Source: a virus. From it: a stretch of 22,292 nucleotides of DNA. The position numbers and the translations under genes are program-made. Below are positions 7,425 to 19,500 of this stretch, in pieces. The notes below the pieces were generated by a model. That model had not been told where the DNA came from. It searched no databases and saw only the letters and a list, made by a program, of their open reading frames with translations. Within the stretch, counting starts at the first letter, position 1. Every line of letters begins with the position of its first letter. The stretch covers positions 1 to 22,292 of the IMG/VR virus record IMGVR_UViG_3300006923_001129; one strand, written 5' to 3'.

Positions 7425-8473
7425 GAAAAGGCGGACAACAGTTAATGGAGATGGGGAAGAGGTTGCCTAAAACAACCAAGGACTTACCTCCGTATCGTGG
7501 TGAGGAACACATTACCTACAACCCAGAACTGGCTGCGTTGGCCGAGGGCAAGGAAGTGTTCGAGGAAGGGTATGTCTATCCACAGGAGATAGCGTTGCGG
7601 CCACCACCACCGCCAACACCCGAACCCTTAAAGCCGCCAGCAATGGAAGAGCCAACCAGATGGCAAGAGGCAATGGAGTTCGCGTCCAACTTTGAGCCTC
7701 CACCTGTAGACCCCAAGCAAGCGCAGATAGATTCTTTAAACGCCAAGATAGATTCCCTTGAGTCTGTGATGCAGCAAACAATAGGAGTACAACAGGTACG
7801 ACAGCAGGAGGACGATCTTGTAAGGCAACAGATTCTCGAACAAGCCCCGCCAGCATTTGACCCAGAAGGAACGGGGTACGATTACGACACGGCAAGGGAG
7901 TACGGACTTCTTTCAGACGCAACAGGGCATTGGAGCAGCAGGGTTCCAGAAACAGGGATGCTACTTAAAGGCACTCAACACCCCAGCTTCCCTCAAACTC
8001 TCGAAGCAGAAGCGGCAATAGGCAACGAGGTGGTGCAAGGTGAGGACGGTAGATACTACTCCTACCCAAGCGGGACAGATACCACAGGTGAAGTTCCACC
8101 ACCGCCACCACCACCGCCGCCGCCAGCACCTGTGACAGTTCCTGCCCAAGAACCGGGGTACATGAAATACACCTACGAGCTTTCGCCAGAGGAAGTGATA
8201 GGGCTAGGGGTTAATGTGCCAAACGATAAGTTGTTAATCGCGCCAGAGTTTGAAAACCAAGAGGCAATGCTTGCAGAGTTGAACGCCTTACTAGCAGACG
8301 GGCAGCCGTTACCTCCTGTCGCGTTTGCCGGGGATGAAGCAATCAGGCTCGCTGAGAACCCAAAGCTACAACGCTGGATCATGTCTCCAGATGACATAAA
8401 GGCATACAATTTAGGCATAGTGGACTTGATGCTAGAAGAAGCTCAAAACCAATTGAAGAAAGACGTTAAGTAA
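7421..8473 (+). CDS. Proline-rich virion protein with a GHW module
   Basis: A 350-residue acidic, proline-rich protein. Five consecutive prolines occur at 61-65 and ten at 226-235. Residues about 101-140 form a short coiled coil (IDSLNAKIDSLESVMQ). Residues about 152-215 are a module with GYDYDTAREYGLLSDATGHW, then SRVPETGMLLKGTQHPSF and EDGRYYSYP. This 'GYDY..A...G...D..GHW.SR...TG..LKG..HP' pattern recurs in phage virion proteins; its function is unknown to me. The C-terminal part (250-350) is acidic and partly helical. The gene lies between the gp14-like and coiled-coil genes, so it is probably an internal or tail-associated structural protein. No enzymatic motif is visible. It overlaps its neighbours by 4 nt and 1 nt. 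Confidence 0.65.
   Translation: MRKGGQQLMEMGKRLPKTTKDLPPYRGEEHITYNPELAALAEGKEVFEEGYVYPQEIALRPPPPPTPEPLKPPAMEEPTRWQEAMEFASNFEPPPVDPKQAQIDSLNAKIDSLESVMQQTIGVQQVRQQEDDLVRQQILEQAPPAFDPEGTGYDYDTAREYGLLSDATGHWSSRVPETGMLLKGTQHPSFPQTLEAEAAIGNEVVQGEDGRYYSYPSGTDTTGEVPPPPPPPPPPAPVTVPAQEPGYMKYTYELSPEEVIGLGVNVPNDKLLIAPEFENQEAMLAELNALLADGQPLPPVAFAGDEAIRLAENPKLQRWIMSPDDIKAYNLGIVDLMLEEAQNQLKKDVK
8096..8125 (+). repeat. Poly-proline codon tract (CCN x10)
   Basis: Ten consecutive proline codons (CCA and CCG only) encode residues 226-235 of the proline-rich virion protein. A shorter five-proline run lies at 7601-7615. The tract separates the GHW module from the C-terminal acidic region and looks like a stiff linker. 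Such runs generally need elongation factor P for efficient translation. Confidence 0.9.
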
Positions 8474-10587
8474 TGGCCATACGAGATACTGGATTAGAAG
8501 TTTATGAGTCGGCAATGCGCCCTGTTCGCCAGAACATACAGGCCATCTTTGCTCATCAGGCGAAACAAAAAGCGGACGCAGAATCCGAGCGTAGACAGTT
8601 AGAGCTTGAACAACGCGCCGAGCGCAGACAGATGGAGCTTGAGAGTCGCGCCGAGGAAAGGGTTATAAGCACCGAGGCCAGAAGGAAAGCTGAAGAGGAT
8701 TCAGATGATATGGCCGCAGCGGTAGCAGCAGCAGGAAGGTATGGCCTACCCACAGAAGGAAGAACCCCAGAGCAGCTCCAGCAGGATGTTGAGAAGGAAG
8801 TGGCCAAGAAAGTACCACGGGATTTCCTAATGGCTAACATGGATGTACTGCCCGGTATCCTTGACCAAGAAAAGATTTCAGCCATACAGAACAATGCACT
8901 CTCCGAAGGGGAACTGGCGCAGATAAAGGCTAATGTAGAAGGGAGAATAACAGCTAGTCGCACTTCTGATGCAGAGATGTGGTTAAGGAAGACTCCCCAG
9001 CGTTTGGCTGATGTAGAAAACGGAAAGAAGCTGCTTACAAAAATAGCCGAAGACCGCGCTGAAATATATGGTGCGCCACTTGCGGATGCAGCAAGAAGAG
9101 CAATTTTAGCAGCCATTCCGCAAGACGGGTCAGTCGGAAATGAGAGTTATATGCTTTACAGAAAACGAGCAGCGCAACGAGCCGTTGAAGACTCAGAAAT
9201 TCAGGATATTTTCTCTAGGCATGATCGTTTAAGAGTGAACTTTGCATCTAACCCAGGTGCGGTCATATTAAACGCTGCACCCATTAATTCAAACGGGGAC
9301 AAACTGGATTCAATGGATGATGAGGACAAGATGCTTTTACTTGAGGCATGGCAACGGGGACAAGCCAGTCAAGCCGCAGCCACAGCAGACGATCAGGAAA
9401 AAGATTACTGGAGAAGAGAGAGCCTCTTAAAGGCAGCGCATGAAGCGCGAAACCCAATGTCACGCCAGTTAGAATTTTTAAAACAACAGGAATTTAAAAT
9501 CTACGACAGGCTTCCTGAGCTTTCTGGCTGGAACTCTCAACAGCAGAAGGTAATGCCACCGCCGGTTAAGGCGACAACGACAGATAGCAGAAGTGATGGG
9601 GCTAGTAGTGGGTTTGGTAATGCCATGCAAAGACTGCAAGCGGCCCCTAGCAACAGCACTCCTGCCGCTGAAGCTGCAACCGCACCGGCAACTGAACTCG
9701 TAGCTTCGGAAGAACCAGTAGCTGCGGAAGAGCCTACTGAAGAAGAACCGGCGGCAGCAACTGTCCCCCCGGCAGCGTCGATTGCGGTTGAAGATTTAGG
9801 GCAGGACATGGGTAGTCCGTTTGGCGGTACAAGTGCAAATCTAATAAGTACGCCAGAATTAGCAGCCCCCAGCTTCTCACCCGCAGCCACAGCGGCTCAC
9901 CCTCTCTTGTCTCCTTACGCAAAGTCATCAACCAACCTAGCCACTTTACTAGATCAGAAAGCTGCTGTTGATGCTGAGATTCAAGCAATGAAAGACCTCA
10001 AATCAGGGAAAACGAAGGTCCCCAGTTTCTTTGGAATACCACTCCACCACAACCAGATTCCCGTTGTTAATTGGAACAGGGCAATAAGTGAACGTGATCG
10101 ATTGCAGCTTCTGATTGATGCCGAAAGGAACGTGCCTGTCCCTGATTTATCTGAAAGAGGAGATGTTGTCCCCCACCAACCGCCAGCTCCGGATGTAACG
10201 CCTTCGCTCCGCACCCCAGAAACGGGGGCAAATGTTGGTTCTAATCTTGGACAGTATGAGCAAGCTGTTCAGGCGCAAATGGGACAAGCACCTCCACCTT
10301 TAGGTCGTTCTATGGCTGGCAATGTTCAGGTTACTGAAGGGGACCCATATGGAGGGTACAGGGAACTGTTAAGTGGCCCTCGAATACATGGCACTCCGTT
10401 CAGTCGATATGTAGAGAATGTTATAAACAGAATGGGGCCATGGGAAAGATATCAGGCAACCAAAGCGTTTAACGAAGCAAGGCCGCCCATAGGGAACGAA
10501 CCTTGGATGCAGGAACACAGAAGGAGTCAACTGCCACCGCCTCAACCTAGAACCCTGCCCACACAGCCGACATGGCAAACCTATTAG
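8473..10587 (+). CDS. Coiled-coil internal virion protein (gp15-position)
   Basis: A 704-residue protein in the position of T7 gp15, an ejection protein. No direct sequence resemblance to gp15 is visible. Residues about 28-78 are a charged coiled coil built partly from a tandem 11-residue unit (ERRQLELEQRA, then ERRQMELESRA). Residues 80-390 are largely helical with LPTEGRTPEQLQQDVEKEV and KVPRDFLMANMDVLPGIL. Residues about 395-450 are a low-complexity Ala/Glu/Pro linker. Residues about 490-560 are again helical. The C-terminal 100 residues contain GPRIHGTPFSRYVENVINRM and end in a proline-rich tail. No signal peptide or membrane helix is seen. The start shares one base with the previous stop (TAATG), and the 3' end overlaps the giant gene by 16 nt. 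Role assigned by context. Confidence 0.6.
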   Translation: MAIRDTGLEVYESAMRPVRQNIQAIFAHQAKQKADAESERRQLELEQRAERRQMELESRAEERVISTEARRKAEEDSDDMAAAVAAAGRYGLPTEGRTPEQLQQDVEKEVAKKVPRDFLMANMDVLPGILDQEKISAIQNNALSEGELAQIKANVEGRITASRTSDAEMWLRKTPQRLADVENGKKLLTKIAEDRAEIYGAPLADAARRAILAAIPQDGSVGNESYMLYRKRAAQRAVEDSEIQDIFSRHDRLRVNFASNPGAVILNAAPINSNGDKLDSMDDEDKMLLLEAWQRGQASQAAATADDQEKDYWRRESLLKAAHEARNPMSRQLEFLKQQEFKIYDRLPELSGWNSQQQKVMPPPVKATTTDSRSDGASSGFGNAMQRLQAAPSNSTPAAEAATAPATELVASEEPVAAEEPTEEEPAAATVPPAASIAVEDLGQDMGSPFGGTSANLISTPELAAPSFSPAATAAHPLLSPYAKSSTNLATLLDQKAAVDAEIQAMKDLKSGKTKVPSFFGIPLHHNQIPVVNWNRAISERDRLQLLIDAERNVPVPDLSERGDVVPHQPPAPDVTPSLRTPETGANVGSNLGQYEQAVQAQMGQAPPPLGRSMAGNVQVTEGDPYGGYRELLSGPRIHGTPFSRYVENVINRMGPWERYQATKAFNEARPPIGNEPWMQEHRRSQLPPPQPRTLPTQPTWQTY
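8587..8652 (+). repeat. Tandem 33-bp repeat within a coiled-coil region
   Basis: Two adjacent 33-bp units (8587-8619 and 8620-8652) agree at 26 of 33 positions and encode ERRQLELEQRA and ERRQMELESRA. The 11-residue period matches one hendecad of a coiled coil. It looks like an in-frame duplication that has since diverged. Confidence 0.7.
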
Positions 10588-13500
10588 TACAGTCTTACAG
10601 GAAAGATAACCCTGACACAAAGCTGTCGGACGACCAAATCTCCATTCGGTTTGCGGAGGAGAACGCAGCGCAGTTACAGGAAATCTTTAAAGCTGACCCG
10701 TCCTACAAGGCGGACATGAATCGCATATGGGGAGTAACAGAAAATCCTGCTTCCCCTGACTCTGGCGGCGATGAACCCTCTAGTTGGGATTGGACAAAGC
10801 AAGCATATAGCCAGTTTATGAAGGGGCTTGCAGAACAGAACATTGTCACAACTGCTCCAGAAACAATCGCAATAGGAACCTCTGCCCTTGGTCATGCGCT
10901 TGACCTCCCCGAAGAAGGGTATTGGGCAGCCCCCCGCGATCCGAAAGAAACAGGCACAGGAAAGTTTGCCGAGTGGATGAAGACAGATGTCCACGAAGCC
11001 CTTACCCCTGAGATCACCGAGAAGAGGCAGGGGCAAATGCGTAACGACTTCGCAAGAAGCACGATTCCTCATGGGTTGGGGTCGGGAGTTGGGTTTATGG
11101 CTGGCGGCGGGGTTATTGGGAAGATACTACAGGGCGGCATCAAGAAACTATCCCAAAAGGTAGGCGAAGAAACGATTGAGTACGCACAGAAGCAAGCCTT
11201 GAAGCGAGGGATGCTGCCAGATGCTGCCCGTAAGTTTGCTGTTGAACAAGGGGAAAAGGCCGCCCAGAAGACATTCCAAAGAGCTGCATTGAGAAGCAAC
11301 TTCAAGGTTACAGCGGGACTTGGTGCTGTTGCTAACGGGCCTCAAGGATACAAGGATGCCATTGCTGAAGGAGCAACACCTGGCGAGGCGTTTACTGCTT
11401 GGATGCTGAACATGGGGGTTGGTACTTCCGAGGTGTTCCCAATGCGAAAGTTTATCGGGAGAATTAGCGGGATAGATAAATACATAGGCAACGGCTTAAA
11501 AGAAGCATTAGTAAGCGCAGGGTGGGAAGCAGCAGAAGAGGCAGCTCAAGAGTTCTTTCAAGGAGCAGCAGGAAACGCAATCGCCAAGTGGATAGTCAAG
11601 TACGATCCAGACAGGGAGGTACTTGCAGATTGGAAGGAGAGCGCAGCGGCGGGAGGAACTGTTGGCGCAATATTAAGTTTGGCTACAAGTGCGGTAGGTG
11701 GGCGAATCCGAAACATAACAGGCAAAGATGAAGGGGAAGGGGCAGCACCGGAATCAGAAGAACTTTTACCTGATACACCCAGCATTGCTGCAAGAGCATA
11801 CGAGGGAGAAAACAAGGAAGCCATTGTTGCCTTAGCAGAAAGAGAGGCGAAGGAAGGATACACCCGCGAGGTCGAGGACGAGTATCTAAAGTTGGGTGTG
11901 GTGAGTGATATCCTAGCCAAAGAACTTTACGACAAAACAAGGAATCAGGCTTTAGCAAGAAACGCCGCCGAGGATGCTGTTGCAGAAACGGAAGCACAGA
12001 TCGACGACATAGCAGCTACTGCGGAGCCTACGGAACAGGAACTGGCACTGCTCGCAGAAGCGGAAGAAGTGAAAGGCAGCCCCCTGACAAACAGCGAGAA
12101 GATTAACATTCTTGCAGGGAATGCGGCAACCACACGCCTTGACGAGGACGAAGATGAGGCGAACAGGAGGAAGGAGTTCTTTAAGGAAGAGGAACAAAGG
12201 GTTGGCCAAAGTGAAGCAGATCAAGAAACGGCCATGCAAGAAGCCTCCGCTGCCGATGGTGATAGGGTTCAACGGGAACTGGATGATGACATAGAAGCAG
12301 CCCAAGAAGGTGAGAGGATTCAACAAGCTCAAAGGGCAGCCACCCAGCAGAAGAACGAAGACTTGGCGGCATGGAGAGCTGCTCGCACCAAGCAGGAACA
12401 ACCAGCAACGGAAGAAGAGGCCGCACCTGAAGCCGAAGAAGATTTACAGCAGCAACTACAGGAAGAGCAGGATGACATAACAGAAGGAACAGAAACCGTT
12501 AATGGACAGGAGATTGCCGGGATTGCGGTTGATGCAGTTGACAACGAAGAGACAGGGATTGCTCATTCAAATGATATAAGGATTGTAAAATCTAGAATCA
12601 AAAAGCTAAAGGAGAGGCTAAAGGGTAAGACCTTAAACGGAAAAGAAATTGGCGAAGACGAAATTGAACAGCTAGTACCGGGGCTGGGTGATGTAGAGTC
12701 AGAAATCGTAGACTATGAAAATTCTGATCTATCCAAGGAGGATGCAAAGGAAAGGCGCGGTGAGATCAAGGAGAAATGGCAATCCTTGTACGGCACAGAG
12801 TACTCCTTGGAAACAGATGAGTCCCTAGAGAAAGCCATAACGCCCAAGGCAAAGGTAAAAGGCGAGCTTCCTGATCGTGCTAAACTTGCAGACAATTACC
12901 CTAAGAAATTAAGCAATTTTACAGATACGGTCTGGCATGAGACAAGTTTGGAAGAGGCGCAAGATTTCATTGGTATGCGTCAAACACAAATGGCTGGTGA
13001 TGTTTACCTTTCTAACAACAAAGACCTTGCTTTAGGGCAAACCGGCCAAGGCGTTCTCCTAGAGTTTGATGCATCTGGAATTAAGGGTCGAGTCAACAGG
13101 AGTAAGCCAAATTGGGGCTTTTCGTGGGATAGTGGTAACGCTGAGTTTGTGGCAAATGAAAACCACAACAAACAAAAAGATTGGGTTAGTAATTTAAAAA
13201 GTATAACCATCAAACCTGATGTAACTTTTAGACCATATCAACAGGACATTCTTAACAGAATAACAAAAGGCTGGGATAATGTTTCCAATAAGGACGGAAG
13301 CCAAACCTTTACAAAGCCCAAGGCAAAGGCCAAAGAAGAAATTGTCCTAGAGCCGGGAACATCCAATGCAACAGAGGCATTCGAGGAAGGGCAGCAAGCG
13401 GCTCGCAAACAAGCGCAAGCCAAGGTGGACAAGGGGAACATAGGTGAAACCTCTCAAGTCATAGAGGGGGTTAGGGAAAGAACAGACGGCCCTATTAATA

Positions 13501-16500
13501 CTGATGATGTCAATTTAGGGGTAGAGTCGGGAGGAGGTTTCTTCACACAAAACGACAACACTTCACAAGGGCGAAGGCTGACCGCAGAGGTAGACGCATA
13601 CAACACAATCTCAAACATTAAGGGAACCACACTAGCTGAACTTAAAAAAGAAGGGATAGTAAGCGGACGCAGCAGTGGAATAGGTTACGCAACAAGCGGG
13701 AAAGGGAAAAATGTTGTCTATCACATAACAAAAGATGCCGTTTATCTTGGTGAAGGAGGGAAGACAGTCGAAGAGGCTATCTCAAATGCAAAGAAAAGGT
13801 CTGCTGAAAGAGTAGGGGTTGTCCTAGCAGAAGGAGGAACTGTTAGCGCAGCGGGATCAGGCGGAAAGGTCACCACTCGCGTTGCCGTACTCCAAAGCCC
13901 AACCGGGGAAGTCGTAGCACTCGGCATACACACGACACAAAACGACAAACCTATGGTCAAGAACCTGAAGGGGACAACCGCAAAGTCCATGCCCCTTTCA
14001 GAGCTGATAACAAAACATGGGTACATCCCTGTCGGCTCAATTAGAACAGTTGCCGGCACAAAAGGATTCGCGGAGGTTTACGAGAGCCGCAAAGATTTCG
14101 ACGAGAAAATAGGCGACAACATTCTGGCACTACAAAAAGCTGAAGCCCAAGTCGGCCCGTTGGCAGAGGGTGTGCAGGAGGCTAAAACGAATGAGAAAGT
14201 TCCGCTTAAAGAAGGCGACCAGCCTGTTCCGCCTATTGTCCGCAACGCACCTCGCCGCGCACCCCGCCCAAGCCAAGAGAAAGTAAACACGGCGTTCTCC
14301 AACATAGTAGACGCTGCTCGAACGGCAGGAGTAGACATTAAGATTGTTAAGGGTGAGTTTGCGAATGTTGAGAAGAAGGCAACCGCTTACATGACGCTCG
14401 AAGACGGGCGGGTAGTGGCAACACTTGCAATGGAGTCTGTCAACAATCCTACACAGAACAACACGCTGGATCTACTCCATGAGATTAACCATGTGGTGTT
14501 CGACCAACTAGACCCTGCCGTCCAAGAGGCACTCGATAACGCAATTGAATCGGTGAGCGACGAAGCCCTTGGCATTGAAGGTTCTGCTTTCATGTTCGAC
14601 AGCTCGTTTACGGATGAAGTGCCGAACGAACTTGTACAGGAAGAAAGACTTGTTGAGGCAGTAGCTAGGAAGATGGAGGCCGCAGGGTTTGATCCTGAAA
14701 GTTCAAGGGGGCTGATTGGAAGTCTCGTCAGGGTGTGGAAGAACATTTCATTTGCCGCAAGGATGGCATGGCAGAAGATGCTGCACGGGCCAACGGCTAT
14801 CAGCCCAACGATGGCGCAGGAATTTTTCACACTACAGGTAGAGGCGTTCCTTACGGGCAACTCCGTCCCAAGGTTTATCAACTATGTGGTTAACCCCAAC
14901 ACCACACTTCTTGAGGACGTAATGCGCTTTACTGGCGACCCCTCCAATGTGTTTATCTCACGCAAAGGTGTGGTCGAAGTGGAGCCTGTTGCACCTGAAA
15001 CCGTGGAGGGTGTGCGCTTCAACATGAAGTATGCCGGTATTACCAGATACAGCCCAGGTGGAACCGAAAGGACAAACGTCCAGCAGTCGAGAAGAAATGC
15101 CGCAACAAACAACGCCGTGCTGCAATCGCTTCGCAATGCCTATGCCGCCTTCACGGCCAGCGGTGCAAACAGAACTCCAGAGGGGGGGCTGATGATTGCA
15201 GAGGATGCGTTCATTGCAAAAATGCTGGGCAAGCGCGGTCCAGTAGAAATTCTGGAGGAGATCGAATCGGAAACAAACCCTGAAGTTGCTGCCACTAGGC
15301 TGGAAGATTTAGACGAGATAGAGGATCGCCCAAGGGCAGCGCTAGATGCTGATAAGTTCCTCACGCGAGTCTATGAGAAGCTCAAGGGCATATCCGACAA
15401 AGCCTACGACAAGCTAAACCGCGACAACAAGAACTCACTGTCAGCTCAAAGGTCAAAGGTTTATATCGCACTTGACGAATTGAGAAGGGAGTACCTTGAC
15501 CTTTCCCGCACAAGCACAAAGCTACTTGAAGGGTATCAGGCAAACCTCGATGCCTTTAATAGCAACAGGAAGGAATCGCGTAACAAAATCAGGCAAGTTC
15601 TGGTCAGCATTGATAAAGATTTAGCCACCAACAAGATTGCTGCTTCGGAGTTTCAAAAACAACCCACACCAGAAGAGCTGGATTTATTCTTCAGGATGGT
15701 CGAAGCGGGAGTGGACTTCACAGAGTCTTGGGCAAACATACAAAAGAAAGTACAGCACCTAGCTACCAAGTACTCCCCAATGGAAGGAACATCCCCGGCT
15801 GCTATCAGGAGCAAAATCATTCTTGCCAAGTTCATGTTGATGGCGGCGGAAAATCCTGTTGCCGTGGAGATGCTTACTCTGCGCGGGGAGAACCCAGCCC
15901 ACAGGAAGAAGTTTGATAGCGTCCTGCGCTTGGCACTCAAGAATGACCGAGATGCCGTGAAGAGAGCTTTCAGGGCATTCAAGGTTGAGTTCAAAGAGGA
16001 GGGCAAGGTCAAGTCGGGGGACTTTGCTCGCTTCAGCAGGAAAATAGAAAAACTCCTGAACAAGATAGAGGAATACAAGGGCAGATACAGCCACATCGAT
16101 CAGGAGATAAATCAAGCACGGCGGGACGTTGCCATGTTCGATGCTACACGGAATGCCTTTGCTGAAGAGAGAGCAACTATAGAAACCTTGTACGACAAGG
16201 AAGACGCAATCAGCGGGTTGCAATGGGAGCCTATACATGAAGCAACCTACATGGTTCCAGCAAGCCCAGTTCAAGGTCTGGAAGATGTTAGGACAAACCC
16301 AGCAACACTAGACCTGTCCAAGAAGGTTGACCTTGCACAGATTGAAAAGCACATCAATGCCATGACCGCATGGTTAAGCAACCAACCCGTTAACAAGCGG
16401 GGCGCAGTATGGAAAACGATGAAGAGGCAGCGTGACAAGCTCATAACTATTCCTGCCGACCAGACACAGCGAGAGGTTAACACTAACTGGATATTAAAAA

Positions 16501-19500
16501 CGCTCGGAGACTACGCCACAAAGCTGGATCTAATCGGGTCACCTCAAGCCAGGAAAATTCAGCAAGCGTTCCGTTCATTAAGCAGAAATGTTAATTCTTA
16601 TGGTGGCGAAAATGCCTTGAGAATAGGACGAGAGTGGGCGTTGGCCCTAGACGATTTGGCGAGGGCATTTAAAAAGAACGGTAGTGTGTTCACTAAAAGA
16701 GATGATATCCTTAGTCTGTATTACTCAAACGCCTTCCATTACTTTGACACCAACCGAGAAGTTCTAAACGAGAACCCCGGCAACAAAGGGCAGCGACTTC
16801 TGCTTAATGGTTTCAAGAATTACTGGAAGGGACAGAAGAAGGAGGACGCAGCATTCATCGATGCAGTATGGCCGCAGTTCGAGAAGCTGATCCTAGCAAC
16901 AAGGAAGGCTTCTAGTCATGTTAATAACATCCGAAAGGAACTAGGGTTAAAGGTAAGGGATGACCACGGAGATTTCTCCTTCTTCCGCGAATCAATAGGC
17001 GACTCCCTGACAACAACCATGCGGAAACCGTCCAAGGAAGTTCCAAGCGTATTCGAGGCACTTGTCAACAGAGGTTGGAACATCAATCAAGCACTTGAGT
17101 CCAAGGCCAGCATTAAAGGTAAATATCTAGAAAATCAAGAGGGGTACATTGCGTATGTTGAAAAGCTGTTTGGCCCAAGTCCACGCGAAGGCGAGGTGTA
17201 CGACAAAACCCACCACCGTGCCGCCTACGCAGTTATGTTGGACTTCGTGGGGCCGTTGGCGAGGAAGTCTGGTGTGGGCCTTTTGTCTAGCCCAACTGAA
17301 AACGGTCTTACTCGACCCGTACCCCAAGCATTGTTGCGAGAGGCGTTCGAGGAGAACCAAGACAACTTTATCGGGATGCTTGAATCTCTGGCAAACAAGC
17401 TGGGGATAGCGGAGGCGGAAGCCAGGGCAGACTTTGTTGCTGAAGCCGTAACTGATTTCCAAGCCGTCTTCAGGCAAATCAAGACTTCTCAAGAAAGGAC
17501 CAACGGAGATTCAATAGGGACAAACACGGCCATGCCTCCCCACATTATGATGGATGCGAGGAAAACAACCAACTGGCCCGAAGAGTGGATTGAATACGCA
17601 ACATTTGGTGAGCGCAACATGCACCAGTATGCCAAGCATTTATCTGTTGAGTCTGCATTTGGTCGTGACATGGGTATGCTCAAAAGAGACATGGCAGAAC
17701 TCAAGCAGCAATTAAAAAACGATGATGATCTAAGGATAAAAATAGACCGAGAGATAAGGGCTGCCGGGGGGAACACGGCTACTGCACACTTTACACGCGC
17801 TTACAAGAAGGCGTTCGAGGAAAAAGCCAAGGCCGCAGGGAAGTCTGCTAAATCCCTGAAGAACGCAAAGACCAAGAAGCAAATAGCAGAAACAATGGAC
17901 ACGCAAATCAATGCTTGGCTGACAGCCGAAAGTGGTACGCCAATGGAGTATTATGCTTGGAATGATTTCATGCGAACCTTGGCTGGGTTTACTGTTCAAG
18001 GCTACGGCACGGCCCTCATCGACACCATCTCAATTGTTGAGCAACCATTCAGGAAACTCGGCCTTGGCAAAACAGCCTTTAGCCATCTCCTGAAGAACGC
18101 CGGTAACTCCGTGGGAATAGGCACAGGCAGCCTGTTTCAGGTGTTCAACAAAACAATAGGCTTTAACGCAGAAAAGATGCAGCTCCTTCGGGAGTTCGGC
18201 CTTGACGATGCAACAGCCAGCTTGGAGGGCAACTTCTTTAGTCGGATCAAGGATAACTATAGGTCTACTCTCTCCGATGAGTTTGTGGGTAATTGGTGGG
18301 AAGGGTGGCGTCCCGGCTCACGGATAGTGGAACATATTTCCCGTGCAGGACGAGCCGTCCTCGGAACCGGGGCTGGAAAATCAGAGGAAGGTAAGGGCGC
18401 TTTCCCTGCGTTGAGGGTTGCCACACCGTTTACACAACTGGCAAAGCAATCGGCAATGGCCAGTACCATGTCCACATGGAGTCAGTTCCAGACCTTGGTT
18501 CTCAAGGCTTCCAAGCTAATAAAGAACAACTCTAAATACGCAGAGATTTTGAGGAACGAGGGAGTCCTGTTCGATGACGCAGTACTTAAAAAGCACGGGC
18601 TATCCCTAAAGAAGCTGATCAAGGAACTAGGGTATGGGCGCAGCTTTGTCGTGCTGGATGACACCCGCGCTTTCCTGCACATGAACGAGTCCCTTCAGCG
18701 TAACGGGTTCACTCTCGAAAGGGTTGCGTTAGACTTTTTAAGAAGAAAAGAGAGGGACAGCAAGGCAGACCCCATTGGGGACAAGAACCTTTACCGAGCA
18801 TTGGCCAATCTAGCTGTATCAGAAACAATGCTTGAGACAGACCTGACCACTAGGCCAAGCGGGATGACCTCTCACAAGTTGGGACAATTCGCCATGCCTC
18901 TCTTGGGTTGGTCTGTGTCAAAGACAAACGATGTGATTAAGGAGTTGAGGGAGCCGGGTGGGCAGACCTCCATGCGAGGGGTTTACTTATCCATGATGAG
19001 CTATATGGCCGTTTGTCCTGTCTGGATGATTTATGCATACCTTCGCGACTTTTTTGACGAGGAAATCGTTGGGAAGAAGTCTGATATTCAACAAGGAAAA
19101 GGGTTGATGCATATGCCGTCTATGGAGCAGATAACTGAAGACCCCATAGATTCCTTCCAGATTGCTTTGGAGCGATTAGATAGAGTCGGGGCTTTCGGTA
19201 TAGCCGGGGAGGCTGCTGTTTACGGCATGGGCCAGGTGGGAGGCAACGTGAGGGACTTCGGGGTGGATTCCAGAGTCTTCGGGATAAACACACTCGGCAA
19301 CTTTCTCGGCACTTGGGTGAAGTGGGGACGGCAAGGCACAGCAACCTATCAGTCAGTAGCCAGACCAATGATCCAATCGCTAGGAGGCAGCGGATTTCTG
19401 CAAACAACCCAAATTATCAACAACCAAATTGGCGAACTACTTGAAGACAAACCCTCTCCCGGCTTGGGGGGGCTGCCGGTTGTTGGAGGAGTACTGTCAC

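Noticed and set aside
8556-9116. 186-residue open frame on the minus strand
   Set aside because: It lies wholly opposite the coiled-coil virion gene, is Ser/Ala-rich as expected of an antisense shadow, and has no ribosome site or neighbour on that strand. The same applies to the minus-strand frames at 7512-7922, 9537-9890 and 14387-14881.
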